Part shown: positions 16,026 to 23,493 of the stretch, piece after piece | How the letters are laid out: each line of letters opens with the position of its first letter | Position numbering within the stretch: the first letter of the stretch is position 1 | Source: an uncultured Ruminococcus sp. | Lineage (GTDB): Bacteria > Bacillota > Clostridia > UBA1212 | NCBI GenBank assembly: GCA_902782645.1 | Contig: CACZNV010000129.1 | Location: 1 to 36,348, forward strand | DNA: 36,348 bases | Reading direction: 5' to 3' | The notes under the pieces: model-generated | The model's database searches: none | What the model was told of the DNA's origin: nothing | Seen by the model: only the letters and a program-made list of their open reading frames with translations | Program-made: the position numbers and the translations under genes

Positions 16026-17228
16026 TCATAAAGTCTGCTCTCCATGCCTTTTTCTTTTTATCAGGATTGCAGCCGCCAATGCAGCGGCCACCGTTATTGC
16101 AAAAATGCCTGAATCCGATGTCTTCGGATTGGCATGGGCTGAATAAACCGACTGGATTTTTTCGTAAAAGTCTCCTCCCGAAATGAGCCAGCGCCCGCCG
16201 CTCCTTGTGAATTCTATGGTCAAAGAACAGATTTCCTTGTCTCCGTAGCCGAAGGAATAAATGCAGGTTGCATTGGAGGCGTCGGCAGATGTCACAGTTA
16301 ACCTGTTGGCGGCAAACCCCTGAACCGCTTGATAGATGCCGATTCCGCAGCCCTTTTCGGTCCTTTCAAGGAGCCCGTCGCTTCTCAGCTTTAACATGTC
16401 ATTTTTGAACAGAACCTTATCGGCAATCCCGTCAGAGGCAAAGCCCTTCAAATACTGTCTCCAGGTTTCCGGTAGCGCCAGGGAACCTTCAAGAAGCTTG
16501 CTTCCGCCGCCAAGCTCATAATAAGCATCTGTCGCATGACCCATCAGACTCGTATAGTAATACCCCTCCATGATAACTGCCTTCACAGCCTCAAGAGCCG
16601 CTTCTTCGGAGAAGTCATCCGCCTTCATAAGCTCCGGATTTCCTGTCAGGAGGAGCTTATCTGCGTCATACGAAGATACTTTCCACGTTCCATTCTCATT
16701 CACAAGGGACAGACGAACAGTCAAATCAGGGATGAGATGAACTTCAATCACTGCATTTTCGGTACTTTTCTCAACGACAACTATATCAGCGGCACTGTCC
16801 CTCTTATATTCTCTGTAACCATTGCACAGGGTGTAGCCCCATTCTCTGAAGTACATTGCCCCGTCAATTTCTTTGAAATCTTCAAAAAAGGCCCCGTTTC
16901 TCGCCAATACATCACCCGCAAATCCTTCAGAAAGGGTGTCGTTGACAAGTTTTTTTATTCCCGCCTCGTCAAATCCGTCGATAATAGGCCTGTAAATATA
17001 GCTAAACAGAATACCGTTTCTCTCTTCCTTAACTTGTATTGACGAAAGTTCACCGCTTTCATAATCCCAGGGGTATCTTCCGGCACCCAGGATTGATCTC
17101 ACAAGCAAAGCATTGTCAACCAATTTCTCCAGTTCATTCGCTGAAGGAAAAGCCTCTTCTGCATACGGGCAAATAACCGTAAACACGGTTAATATACACG
17201 CCAAAAATAATAATACGTTTTTTTTCAT
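16026..17228 (-). CDS. Secreted protein of unknown function with NPKTSD wall-sorting tail
   Basis: The 400-residue protein has a clean signal peptide (MKKNVLLFLACILTVFTVIC) and no recognised catalytic motif. Two similar-looking regions, around WKVSSYDADKLLL and RWLISGGDFYEK, resemble the NTF2-like folds common in such proteins. The C-terminus has the layout of a sortase substrate: NPKTSD at 367-372, a hydrophobic stretch (IFAITVAAALAAAILI) and a basic tail (KRKRHGEQTL). It is therefore probably linked to the cell wall. The ATG has GGAGG 7-8 bases upstream. It may be expressed alone, with a promoter at 17286-17316 and a terminator at 15950-15985. Iterated octamer at 16074. Confidence 0.7.
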   Translation of the reverse strand: MKKNVLLFLACILTVFTVICPYAEEAFPSANELEKLVDNALLVRSILGAGRYPWDYESGELSSIQVKEERNGILFSYIYRPIIDGFDEAGIKKLVNDTLSEGFAGDVLARNGAFFEDFKEIDGAMYFREWGYTLCNGYREYKRDSAADIVVVEKSTENAVIEVHLIPDLTVRLSLVNENGTWKVSSYDADKLLLTGNPELMKADDFSEEAALEAVKAVIMEGYYYTSLMGHATDAYYELGGGSKLLEGSLALPETWRQYLKGFASDGIADKVLFKNDMLKLRSDGLLERTEKGCGIGIYQAVQGFAANRLTVTSADASNATCIYSFGYGDKEICSLTIEFTRSGGRWLISGGDFYEKIQSVYSAHANPKTSDSGIFAITVAAALAAAILIKRKRHGEQTL

Positions 17229-17285
17229 AACGATACCTCCAATTACAATTTGCCAAAGTCAAACTATATGTTCTGATTCGTGATT

Positions 17286-17316
17286 ATTTTACCACATTTT
17301 TAGCTGCATGTGTCCA
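17286..17316 (-). promoter_or_regulatory. Possible promoter of the NPKTSD protein gene
   Basis: On the minus strand TAAAAT (17291-17286) is preceded by TGG, giving an extended -10 look. TGGACA (17316-17311) lies 19 bases upstream, longer than ideal. Confidence 0.35.
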
Positions 17317-17345
17317 ACAATCTGTGGGGTAAGTGTTGCATAAGT

Positions 17346-18626
17346 TCAAAATTTAACAGGCACTCCCTTTTCCAACGATTCATCTGCCCTGAAAACAAGC
17401 AGTTGACCGTTTACGGAATCGTCTATGGTCGTTGCCGATACGGAAAGCTCGCCGCCGTTAATCGTGCTCACAAAATCGCTCACAAGGCCCCGGTCGCCCC
17501 CAAAGTGGCCGCCCTCGTACCCGTCTTCGCCTGCAATTTCAATAACTCTGCTGTCAAACCAGGATGTGTTCCTGTCGTAGTGGCGTATAGTGAGTCGACC
17601 CTCGTCAGCTCTGCCGTCAATCTCTCCCAAGGTTCCCGCAACAAAAATGTCGCGGCCGTCCCGGAAGGAGGACAAAGTCACGCTGTGGGTCGCAAAGGAG
17701 CCGTTTTCGAACCTGACGTTTACCGTCTGGTGGTCGCATATGTCTCCGCCGCACTTGTATGCGCAAAGTCCGTGGGGATTGTAGGTTTTGAGAGACTCCA
17801 GTTTTTCTGCATCTGTGATTGTCCGGTAGTCCTTGCCGGTGCACTGCCATGGGTACCAGGGCAGCAAGCAGTTGTCAAGATAAAGAGGTCCCGCATCAAA
17901 AATGCATCTGTCCCGAACCTCCTTCGGACAGTCCACAAGGCACCTTGTTCCGGCCCCATCCGGCGCGTTTTCGGGTGTGAGGAAATTTCTGCCGCCGTAG
18001 CTCATGACCTCGCATGGCCTTGTGCTGTTGTTCAGCCAGCAGAGAAGGTCCATGTCGTGGGAACACTTGGCGAGAAGCAGCGACGAGCCGCACTCCTTTT
18101 TGCTCTTCCACTTGCCCCGGACAAAGCTTGCCGATGTGAGGAACACGCCAACGTGCTCATAAGTGCTGATATTGACGATTTTCCCTATTTCTCCGGAGAG
18201 AATAATCTCCTTGATTTTTCTGTAGAAAGGCGAATAGCGGAGCACATGGCACACAAAAAGCCTGCAGTTGTGCTTCTTGGCGGTTTCCGCAAGGGTCAGA
18301 AGGTCCTTTTCGTTGTTGCACACAGGCTTCTCAAGAAGAACGTCGTAGCCCTGCTCGAGGAAAGGCATTGTGGTCTCAACATGCAGCCGGTCCATGGTGC
18401 CGTTAATAATGCAGTCGCAGAATCTGCCCCGGGCAAGGGCCCCTTCGATAGAAGTAAAGCAGTTTTCCCTTGGCACGCCAAACTCCCGCACCATCATATC
18501 AAGCTTGTTTATGTCGGGATCCACGCAGGCGTCTATCTTCATGACGCCAAGCTTATTCACTCCCTCATCGGCATACACGTTCGCCCTGTCGCCGCAGCCG
18601 ATTATCATCACCGAAATCTTTTTCAT
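17346..18626 (-). CDS. Gfo/Idh/MocA family NAD(P)-dependent sugar oxidoreductase
   Basis: This is a cytosolic oxidoreductase (426 residues) acting on sugars, inositols or sugar-derived compounds. The Rossmann motif GCGDRA lies at residues 10-15 and the family motif EKP at 99-101. The middle has KCSHDMDLLCW, where the catalytic His-type position is expected. A Cys-rich stretch (CLVDCPKEVRDRC, YPWQC, CAYKCGGDICDH) may bind metal and is common in a subgroup of unknown substrate. The ATG at 18626-18624 overlaps the stop of the upstream acetyltransferase (TGATG), so translation is coupled; the longer frame from 18656 would lie inside that gene. The substrate is unknown. Confidence 0.85.
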   Translation of the reverse strand: MKKISVMIIGCGDRANVYADEGVNKLGVMKIDACVDPDINKLDMMVREFGVPRENCFTSIEGALARGRFCDCIINGTMDRLHVETTMPFLEQGYDVLLEKPVCNNEKDLLTLAETAKKHNCRLFVCHVLRYSPFYRKIKEIILSGEIGKIVNISTYEHVGVFLTSASFVRGKWKSKKECGSSLLLAKCSHDMDLLCWLNNSTRPCEVMSYGGRNFLTPENAPDGAGTRCLVDCPKEVRDRCIFDAGPLYLDNCLLPWYPWQCTGKDYRTITDAEKLESLKTYNPHGLCAYKCGGDICDHQTVNVRFENGSFATHSVTLSSFRDGRDIFVAGTLGEIDGRADEGRLTIRHYDRNTSWFDSRVIEIAGEDGYEGGHFGGDRGLVSDFVSTINGGELSVSATTIDDSVNGQLLVFRADESLEKGVPVKF

Positions 18627-19144
18627 CAATTCACCGCCAATATCTTTTCCATCCATATCATGTTATAGAAGCGCCCGAATTTAATGCCGCATCTGTGAAA
18701 CTCTCCCACCTTGGCGAAGCCTTCCTTTTCGTGAAAAAGCTCGCTCGACCTGTCAAGATACTCGTCAGGCACCACGGGATCGGCAATACACGCATACATA
18801 TTGAGCATTCCCCGCTTCAAAAGCTCCTTCTCAAGCTCCGAATAGAGCATCCTTCCGTATCCGCGGCCTCTTGAATCCTTGTCAACATATATGCTAACCT
18901 CGCAGGACCTGTCGTAGGCTGCTCTCGCCTTGAAAACCCCGGCGTAGCAGTATCCCTCAATGACGCCGTCCTCCTCAAGCACAAGATAAGGGTATTTCTC
19001 AAGTGTCTTTTCGATGCGTCCCCTGAACTCATCTTCTCCCGGCACCTCGTACTCAAAAGAGATTGCGGTGTTTCTCACATAGTAGCTGTATATTTCAAGG
19101 AGACGAGGCGCGTCATCCGGTCTTGCGCTTCTTATGCTTATCAT
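18626..19144 (-). CDS. GNAT N-acetyltransferase (phosphinothricin/amino-acid acetyltransferase-like)
   Basis: The 172-residue protein has the GNAT fold: ISIRSARPDDAPRLLEIY at the N-terminus, the TAISFEYE motif typical of the phosphinothricin/amino-acid acetyltransferase branch, and the acetyl-CoA loop RGRGYGRML. In this branch DPVVPDEY usually reads with an Asn, so the substrate may differ. The ATG at 19144-19142 follows GGAGG by 4 bases. The iterated octamer (19153-19160) overlaps this ribosome site. It is translationally coupled to the oxidoreductase downstream and has a promoter with a perfect -10 box. Confidence 0.85.
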   Translation of the reverse strand: MISIRSARPDDAPRLLEIYSYYVRNTAISFEYEVPGEDEFRGRIEKTLEKYPYLVLEEDGVIEGYCYAGVFKARAAYDRSCEVSIYVDKDSRGRGYGRMLYSELEKELLKRGMLNMYACIADPVVPDEYLDRSSELFHEKEGFAKVGEFHRCGIKFGRFYNMIWMEKILAVN

Positions 19145-19196
19145 AAAACCTCCGCCAATGCGCTTCTTTGTATTTTCTTCCGAAAAATACGGCTTG

Positions 19197-19224
19197 ATTA
19201 TATCATATTTCACTTTTTTGACCA
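19197..19224 (-). promoter_or_regulatory. Promoter of the acetyltransferase-oxidoreductase operon
   Basis: On the minus strand TATAAT (19202-19197) is a perfect -10 box, with TGGTCA (19224-19219) 16 bases upstream. It lies just past the terminator of the preceding lipoprotein gene, which fits a separate transcript. Confidence 0.65.
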
Positions 19225-19229
19225 TATGC

Positions 19230-19263
19230 AAAACGGGACGGCAGAATTTTCCCCGCCGTCCCG
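19230..19263 (-). terminator. Terminator after the small lipoprotein gene
   Basis: On the minus strand CGGGACGGC (19263-19255) and GCCGTCCCG (19242-19234) form a perfect 9-bp stem with a 12-base loop, followed by TTTT. Confidence 0.85.
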
Positions 19264-19314
19264 CATACAGTCTGCATTACAGATCTTACTTTGGATTTAT
19301 TAAGTCCGGTTAAA

Positions 19315-19809
19315 TCATTTTGTCACACGTTCTTCAACCTTATAACCTGCCGACGTGATTTTCTCATTCTTCTCCATTTCAACGATAACAACACATTCTT
19401 TAACCATCGTCGCGGAATACTTGGGAAGTTTCCTTGAAAGCAAAACTGTGACAACGTCATTGTCGTACCGAATACCTTTTACGGATATTTGGCTTGAGAT
19501 ACTGCCGTCGAAATAATACAGAACGACCAGGCTTTTCTTCTCAAAGAATTTGTCGTCGTATGTTTCAATTTTTTCATAGTACGGCTGCTGAATTGCATCC
19601 GTTTTATATTCACGGATATGATTCTCTACCTCGTCCGCGTTTGTAAATAAAAACGCTTTGCTTTCAAAATTAAAACGCATGTCAGCCGGGACATCGTCAA
19701 AAACGACAGCTTCAAATCTCAGCGCACAGCCGGTCAATACTGCCGTTGAGACTGTCAGCACAGCTATCGACAAAGTAATCAGTAAAAAACGCATCCATTT
19801 CTTCTTCAT
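19315..19809 (-). CDS. Small lipoprotein of unknown function
   Basis: The 164-residue product has a lysine-rich N-terminus, a hydrophobic core and a lipobox LTGC, so it is probably lipid-anchored on the outside of the membrane. The mature part (about 135 residues) is a mixed alpha/beta domain rich in Tyr, Lys and Val; I recognise no family. The ATG at 19809-19807 was chosen because GGAG lies 8 bases before it; a GTG three codons earlier overlaps that ribosome site. It is bounded by its own terminator and appears monocistronic. The 282 bases upstream, between it and the next gene's stop, hold only that gene's terminator and no coding sequence that I can support. Confidence 0.7.
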   Translation of the reverse strand: MKKKWMRFLLITLSIAVLTVSTAVLTGCALRFEAVVFDDVPADMRFNFESKAFLFTNADEVENHIREYKTDAIQQPYYEKIETYDDKFFEKKSLVVLYYFDGSISSQISVKGIRYDNDVVTVLLSRKLPKYSATMVKECVVIVEMEKNEKITSAGYKVEERVTK

Positions 19810-20049
19810 TTCTACCACTCCTTCTTCTCATGGATCTTCCCTTCCGCACAACAGTGTAAATTACCGCAGCAGTTATTCAACTTTAGAATATAGTTTTGCC
19901 GTAACCGTATATTGCTAAAGAAAATGAACAAATTGCTTAGCACCATAATAAAACTATACATGCGTAAAAACAAGCGGCCTTGTCTGGCTTTCAAGTTTTT
20001 TCAACATTCTTTTGAGTTTCCGGGTGTGGTGAATCGTTATTTGACACAT

Positions 20050-20084
20050 AAAAAAAGCCGGCAGAGTTTTCAGTTCCGCCGGCT
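20050..20084 (-). terminator. Terminator after the secreted 453-residue protein gene
   Basis: On the minus strand AGCCGGC (20084-20078) and GCCGGCT (20062-20056) pair around a 15-base loop, followed by a run of T on the minus strand (20056-20050). It begins 17 bases past the stop. Confidence 0.88.
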
Positions 20085-20100
20085 CGCCTTTGATTATGTT

Positions 20101-21462
20101 TTATCTTTTCTTCTTTCTCAAAATCACAGCCGCCGAAACTGCAAGTGCAAGAGCGGGTATTGCAGCGACAAAGCCGCCGCAGCCGGCCTTTTTGGCGGGT
20201 TTATCGGACGTTTCCTTTCCGTCCGCAGTTTCTGTCGGAATCACGGCATCCGGCTCTTTCGTCGTTGTGTCCTCAGGCGCAGCAGTCACTTCGGGAGTCT
20301 CGGTGGGGGTTGGCGTCGGTTCAGGAGTCGGGAAAATTGCATCTCCGATTTCTTTGTAGGATTCCGCAAAGGCGTTGGCTTCATTGGCGTCAGAGAAAAA
20401 GCCAAGGAGATAGAAGTCGTAGGTGCAGTCGTTGTCGGTCTTTGCGAAATAGTCAAATCTGCAGTCGTCAACGCTTCCCTTCCAGAACCTGTTCTCTGAA
20501 AAATCAAGCACCACGAACTGGAGACCGTCTGTTCTTTCGTATGTGTAGATCAGATTTTTAGATTCGGTCAAAGTGTTGTCCGCGTCCGTCGTAAAGTAGA
20601 AGGATCCGATTACATCCTGATCGGAATTGAGAATCGTGTCGTAGTCAAACCTTCCCACAAGAAGAAGCGCCTTGTAGACCGAGGTGTCAATGCTTTCCAT
20701 GTCATAGGTGTCGTCGTCCGCAATCTGCCCAAACGGGAGCTTCACATTCGGATCAAGGCCCGCAGAAGTTTCTATTACGGCGCACTTTTTTTCCTCGTCA
20801 AAATCTATGGATGTGACATTGCTGTTGTAGTTTGAGAAAAGGAAGAAATCGTCAACCTCTTCAACCGTGTTGAATCTTACGATCACAGGCTCCGCGGTTT
20901 CCATAGTTTCGGGAGTCGGTGTGGGTTCGGATTCGGTTCCCTTTTGGATAAAGTCAAACTCAAGGTCGAAGCCAACCATAAGACTTACCGTATATATTCC
21001 GTCCTCAGTGTCCAGCAGGACCGCTATGGAGTTCTTTCCTTTAAGCTCCGAAACATCGATATCCACAACAAATCTTCCGCCGTACTCCGCACCAATCGAT
21101 GTCCCTGCATCGTAAATGGCCTGCTCTGTTTCAACACTGAACTCATCTTTGAAAACAGGGGCGTCGTTGTTTATCTGATATCCGAAAGATCTCACCTCGG
21201 AATCGCACACCGCCCAGCCTCTCACGCAGAGAGTATTGGCCTGTTCCTCAATACGGAAGTTGCTGCTCACAATATAGGTCTGAATCTGGGTGCCTGCTCC
21301 TATTTCAACGCCGTCTACAAGCATGGAATCCCAGTGGCCGGTCATGGCTCCCGCATAGTCCGATCCGTGATAAACCTCGTTTTCGCCTTCCGCCCAGGCT
21401 GTCACGCTGATGCAGGGCAACGCAAGCATAATCACTAAAAGAATTGCCAACAGTTTTTTCAT
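20101..21462 (-). CDS. Secreted, C-terminally anchored protein with beta-sandwich domains
   Basis: The 453 residues start with a signal peptide ending near AWAEG. The first 170 residues look like an all-beta domain (FGYQINNDAPVFKDEF, GGRFVVDIDVSELKGK), similar to domains often met beside carbohydrate-binding modules. A short TPTPE spacer then leads to a second beta-rich domain (about 195-375), a longer PTPEPTPTPTETPE linker, and a tail GCGGF plus hydrophobic stretch plus RKKKR. The Cys-Gly-Gly before the final membrane span is not an LPXTG motif and may mark another anchoring route. No catalytic motif is seen, so it may bind glycans or peptides. The ATG has GGAGG 5 bases upstream; promoter and terminator are both visible, so it is probably monocistronic. 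Confidence 0.7.
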   Translation of the reverse strand: MKKLLAILLVIMLALPCISVTAWAEGENEVYHGSDYAGAMTGHWDSMLVDGVEIGAGTQIQTYIVSSNFRIEEQANTLCVRGWAVCDSEVRSFGYQINNDAPVFKDEFSVETEQAIYDAGTSIGAEYGGRFVVDIDVSELKGKNSIAVLLDTEDGIYTVSLMVGFDLEFDFIQKGTESEPTPTPETMETAEPVIVRFNTVEEVDDFFLFSNYNSNVTSIDFDEEKKCAVIETSAGLDPNVKLPFGQIADDDTYDMESIDTSVYKALLLVGRFDYDTILNSDQDVIGSFYFTTDADNTLTESKNLIYTYERTDGLQFVVLDFSENRFWKGSVDDCRFDYFAKTDNDCTYDFYLLGFFSDANEANAFAESYKEIGDAIFPTPEPTPTPTETPEVTAAPEDTTTKEPDAVIPTETADGKETSDKPAKKAGCGGFVAAIPALALAVSAAVILRKKKR

Positions 21463-21503
21463 ATAATCCTCCGATAAAAAAATGTTTTGGTTTTATGTTA
21501 CAT

Positions 21504-21532
21504 ATTATTGCAAATTCTAACCTGCTTGGCAA
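21504..21532 (-). promoter_or_regulatory. Promoter of the 453-residue secreted protein gene
   Basis: On the minus strand TTGCCA (21532-21527) and AATAAT (21509-21504) are separated by 17 bases, both one base from consensus, about 40 bases before the ATG. Confidence 0.65.
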
Positions 21533-21598
21533 GCGTTTTAAAGGGTTTTTCCCGTTTTTTTCGAAACTTTTACTCTTTTAACAATTGCGGTTCCGGTG

Positions 21599-21628
21599 TT
21601 TGCCCGAAGAAGGCAAATGTGGTATCAT
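21599..21628 (+). promoter_or_regulatory. Promoter of the (alpha/alpha)6-barrel gene with internal inverted repeat
   Basis: TTGCCC (21600-21605) and TATCAT (21623-21628) are separated by 17 bases. An inverted repeat TTTGCC/GGCAAA (21599-21604 and 21612-21617) lies between and over the boxes, as expected for a repressor site. Confidence 0.6.
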
Positions 21629-21639
21629 CTTATACACAG

Positions 21640-21651
21640 ACAGTTGACTGT
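21640..21651 (+). promoter_or_regulatory. Dyad ACAGT-TG-ACTGT downstream of the start point
   Basis: A perfect 12-base inverted repeat sits about 12 bases after the -10 box and may be an operator. The iterated octamer follows at 21657-21664. Confidence 0.45.
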
Positions 21652-21713
21652 GAACACGCCAATGCGACGGTCCCTGTTAAAAAGAAAAAACTGCAACCGC
21701 AAGGAGAATCAAT

Positions 21714-23288
21714 ATGACAAGAAAAGAGCTTGCAGAGAAAGCTGCTTTAGAGTGCTGCTCTGCTGAAACCACCGTGCGCTACGGTGTAAAACGGGGCAAT
21801 CCCTTCTGGAACATAGAATCCACCCAGTTTATGTACGTGCCTGCCTTTCATTTCACGGCTGTCCGGGGCATCGGACGCTACCGCTTTGATGCGGTGGATG
21901 AGCTTGGCGGTGTCCACTCCTTTGAGGCGAGCGACTGCTGCGCGCTGCTCACGCCAATCTGGGCGGAGCTTCCCGAGGGGGTTGTGCGTCTCACAGTGAC
22001 GGCTCTCAACGGGGACGGAAGCGAATTCGGGCCCGCCGGCTCACGAACCTTTTTCAAGCTCGCCCCGTTTCCGGAAGAAACCCCCAAAGCTGCCTGTTCA
22101 TATAAGGAGAGCGCCATAAAGGCATACCGCTACGCCATGTCCCGGAGCTTCATAAAGCATTGGCGTCTTCACGGCGTTCCGGACCCATATTACGACCTCA
22201 ACTCCTACCCCAGCAAGATGATAGGCTCCCTTGTGGAGGCGATGATTTCTTACGCAAGTCTTTGCCCCGAGGATGCGGAGGATGCCATGACCGTCGCGAA
22301 AAAAGCCGCGGATTACCTGATAAGCATCACGCCAAGGGGTGACGTGCCCCTTGCGGACCTTCCCCCGACCTACTACCTGGGTTTTTGCCCGGATCCTGAA
22401 AAATACGGTATCATATCATCAAACTGGCACGCGGCAATCCAGCACAACGGCACAATGATGATGATTTACCCGCCAAGAGCCGGTATCATGTACATCGCCC
22501 TCTTCAAAGCTACAGGCGACGTGAAATACCTTGACGAGGCAAAAAAAATAGGCCGCTACTATGCGGACACCATTGAGCCCAACGGGAGCTGGTATCTTGT
22601 GCGCTCCTGCGCCACCGGAGAGCCTGTGACCGGGAACTTCGTGTCTCCCATTGGCGAGGTGGTTCCCTTCATGATGAAGCTGTACGAGGCCACAGGTGAC
22701 GAGAGCTTCAGGGAGTGCTGCGGCAAAGCCGTTTCCTATGTAATGGACACCCAGTACCGGACATACAACTGGGAGGGCCAGTTTGAAGACAGCCCCCTCT
22801 CCACCAATTACATGAACCTGACCCACTATGCGCCGGTGGAGCTTTCGATGTACCTGGCAAAGTACCGGAAGGACGATCCGGCTTCTCTTGAAACCGCCAA
22901 GGAGCTCATGCGCTTTGCGGAAGATCAGTTTGTGGTTTGGAAGAGACCGGCACCCTGGCCCCATCCCACTCCGGACGGAAGCACGCCCTACGACCCCGCT
23001 CTCTGGCACACCCCCGCAGGTCTTGAGCAGTACGGCTGGTACGTTCCCATCGATGCATCCACCGCATCCATAGCCCGGGGCTTTCTAACGCTTTATGAGG
23101 CCGGCTGCGGAGAACTGTACCTCGCCAAGGCCAAAGCCCTTGCGGACCAGCTGACCCTCATGCAGGGCCCCGACGGCAGGATTGAAACCCACTGGATGAA
23201 CACGGAAGGGGCCAGGAAGAATTTCTGGTTCAACTGCATGTTTGAGAGCTGCCGTTTCCTTTCGGAAATATCCAAATACAGCGATTAG
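21714..23288 (+). CDS. (Alpha/alpha)6-barrel protein, putative glycosidase or sugar isomerase
   Basis: The 524 residues have no signal peptide, so the protein is cytosolic. Residues 1-125 resemble a beta-sandwich (VRYGVKRGNPFWNIEST, FHFTAVRGIGRYRF). From about 130 onward repeated helix pairs with aromatic residues (YPSKMIGSLVEAMISYA, GIMYIALFKATGDVKYL, YVMDTQYRTYNWEGQFED, TASIARGFLTLYEAGCGEL) have the pattern of six-hairpin glycosidase and related barrels. I cannot assign a family or substrate; a glycoside hydrolase, an uronate-acting lyase or a sugar epimerase are all possible. The ATG follows AAGGAG. It is the only gene on its strand here, with its own promoter and two dyads, so regulation by a sugar-responsive repressor is plausible. 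Confidence 0.65.
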   Translation: MTRKELAEKAALECCSAETTVRYGVKRGNPFWNIESTQFMYVPAFHFTAVRGIGRYRFDAVDELGGVHSFEASDCCALLTPIWAELPEGVVRLTVTALNGDGSEFGPAGSRTFFKLAPFPEETPKAACSYKESAIKAYRYAMSRSFIKHWRLHGVPDPYYDLNSYPSKMIGSLVEAMISYASLCPEDAEDAMTVAKKAADYLISITPRGDVPLADLPPTYYLGFCPDPEKYGIISSNWHAAIQHNGTMMMIYPPRAGIMYIALFKATGDVKYLDEAKKIGRYYADTIEPNGSWYLVRSCATGEPVTGNFVSPIGEVVPFMMKLYEATGDESFRECCGKAVSYVMDTQYRTYNWEGQFEDSPLSTNYMNLTHYAPVELSMYLAKYRKDDPASLETAKELMRFAEDQFVVWKRPAPWPHPTPDGSTPYDPALWHTPAGLEQYGWYVPIDASTASIARGFLTLYEAGCGELYLAKAKALADQLTLMQGPDGRIETHWMNTEGARKNFWFNCMFESCRFLSEISKYSD

Positions 23289-23289
23289 A

Positions 23290-23493
23290 TTTTTGGCTCT
23301 TTACGCAAGTCGCGTAAAAATCAATAACGGATAACAATGAAAAAAGGTGTCTTGCGACGATTACTCGCGACTTGCTTTCCGCGAGCGGACCGCTCGAAGT
23401 ACCTTCGTACATCATCGGGTCCGCGCACGAAAAAATAGCTCAAAAATCACGTTTTTTTGCTCTTTACGCAAGTCGCGTAAAAATCACGTTTTT
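23290..23493. repeat. Structured repeat element with two 28-base direct repeats
   Basis: The same 28 bases, starting GCTCTTTACGCAAGTCGCG, occur at 23296-23323 and 23459-23486. Between them lie the inverse of the central ten bases (CGCGACTTGC at 23366-23375), a 7-bp palindrome CGAGCGG-a-CCGCTCG, a CGAAG-tac-CTTCG hairpin, and GGTCCGC pairing back to GCGGACC. AAAAATCACGTTTTTT occurs twice near the right end. The second copy supplies the stop codon (23484-23486, minus strand) of the clostripain gene. It could be a small mobile or dispersed element, or a structured RNA; no credible protein is encoded. Confidence 0.6.

Noticed and set aside
17310-18668. 452-codon plus-strand open frame
   Set aside because: It covers the Gfo/Idh/MocA gene in antisense; the minus-strand protein has full family motifs, and this is a composition effect.
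23230-23415. Minus-strand short frame through the structured repeat
   Set aside because: It is made of repeat sequence and the end of the barrel gene, with no ribosome site; more likely non-coding.
23296-23486. Possible CRISPR from the two 28-base repeats
   Set aside because: There are only two copies, 135 bases apart, with other hairpins between and no cas genes.
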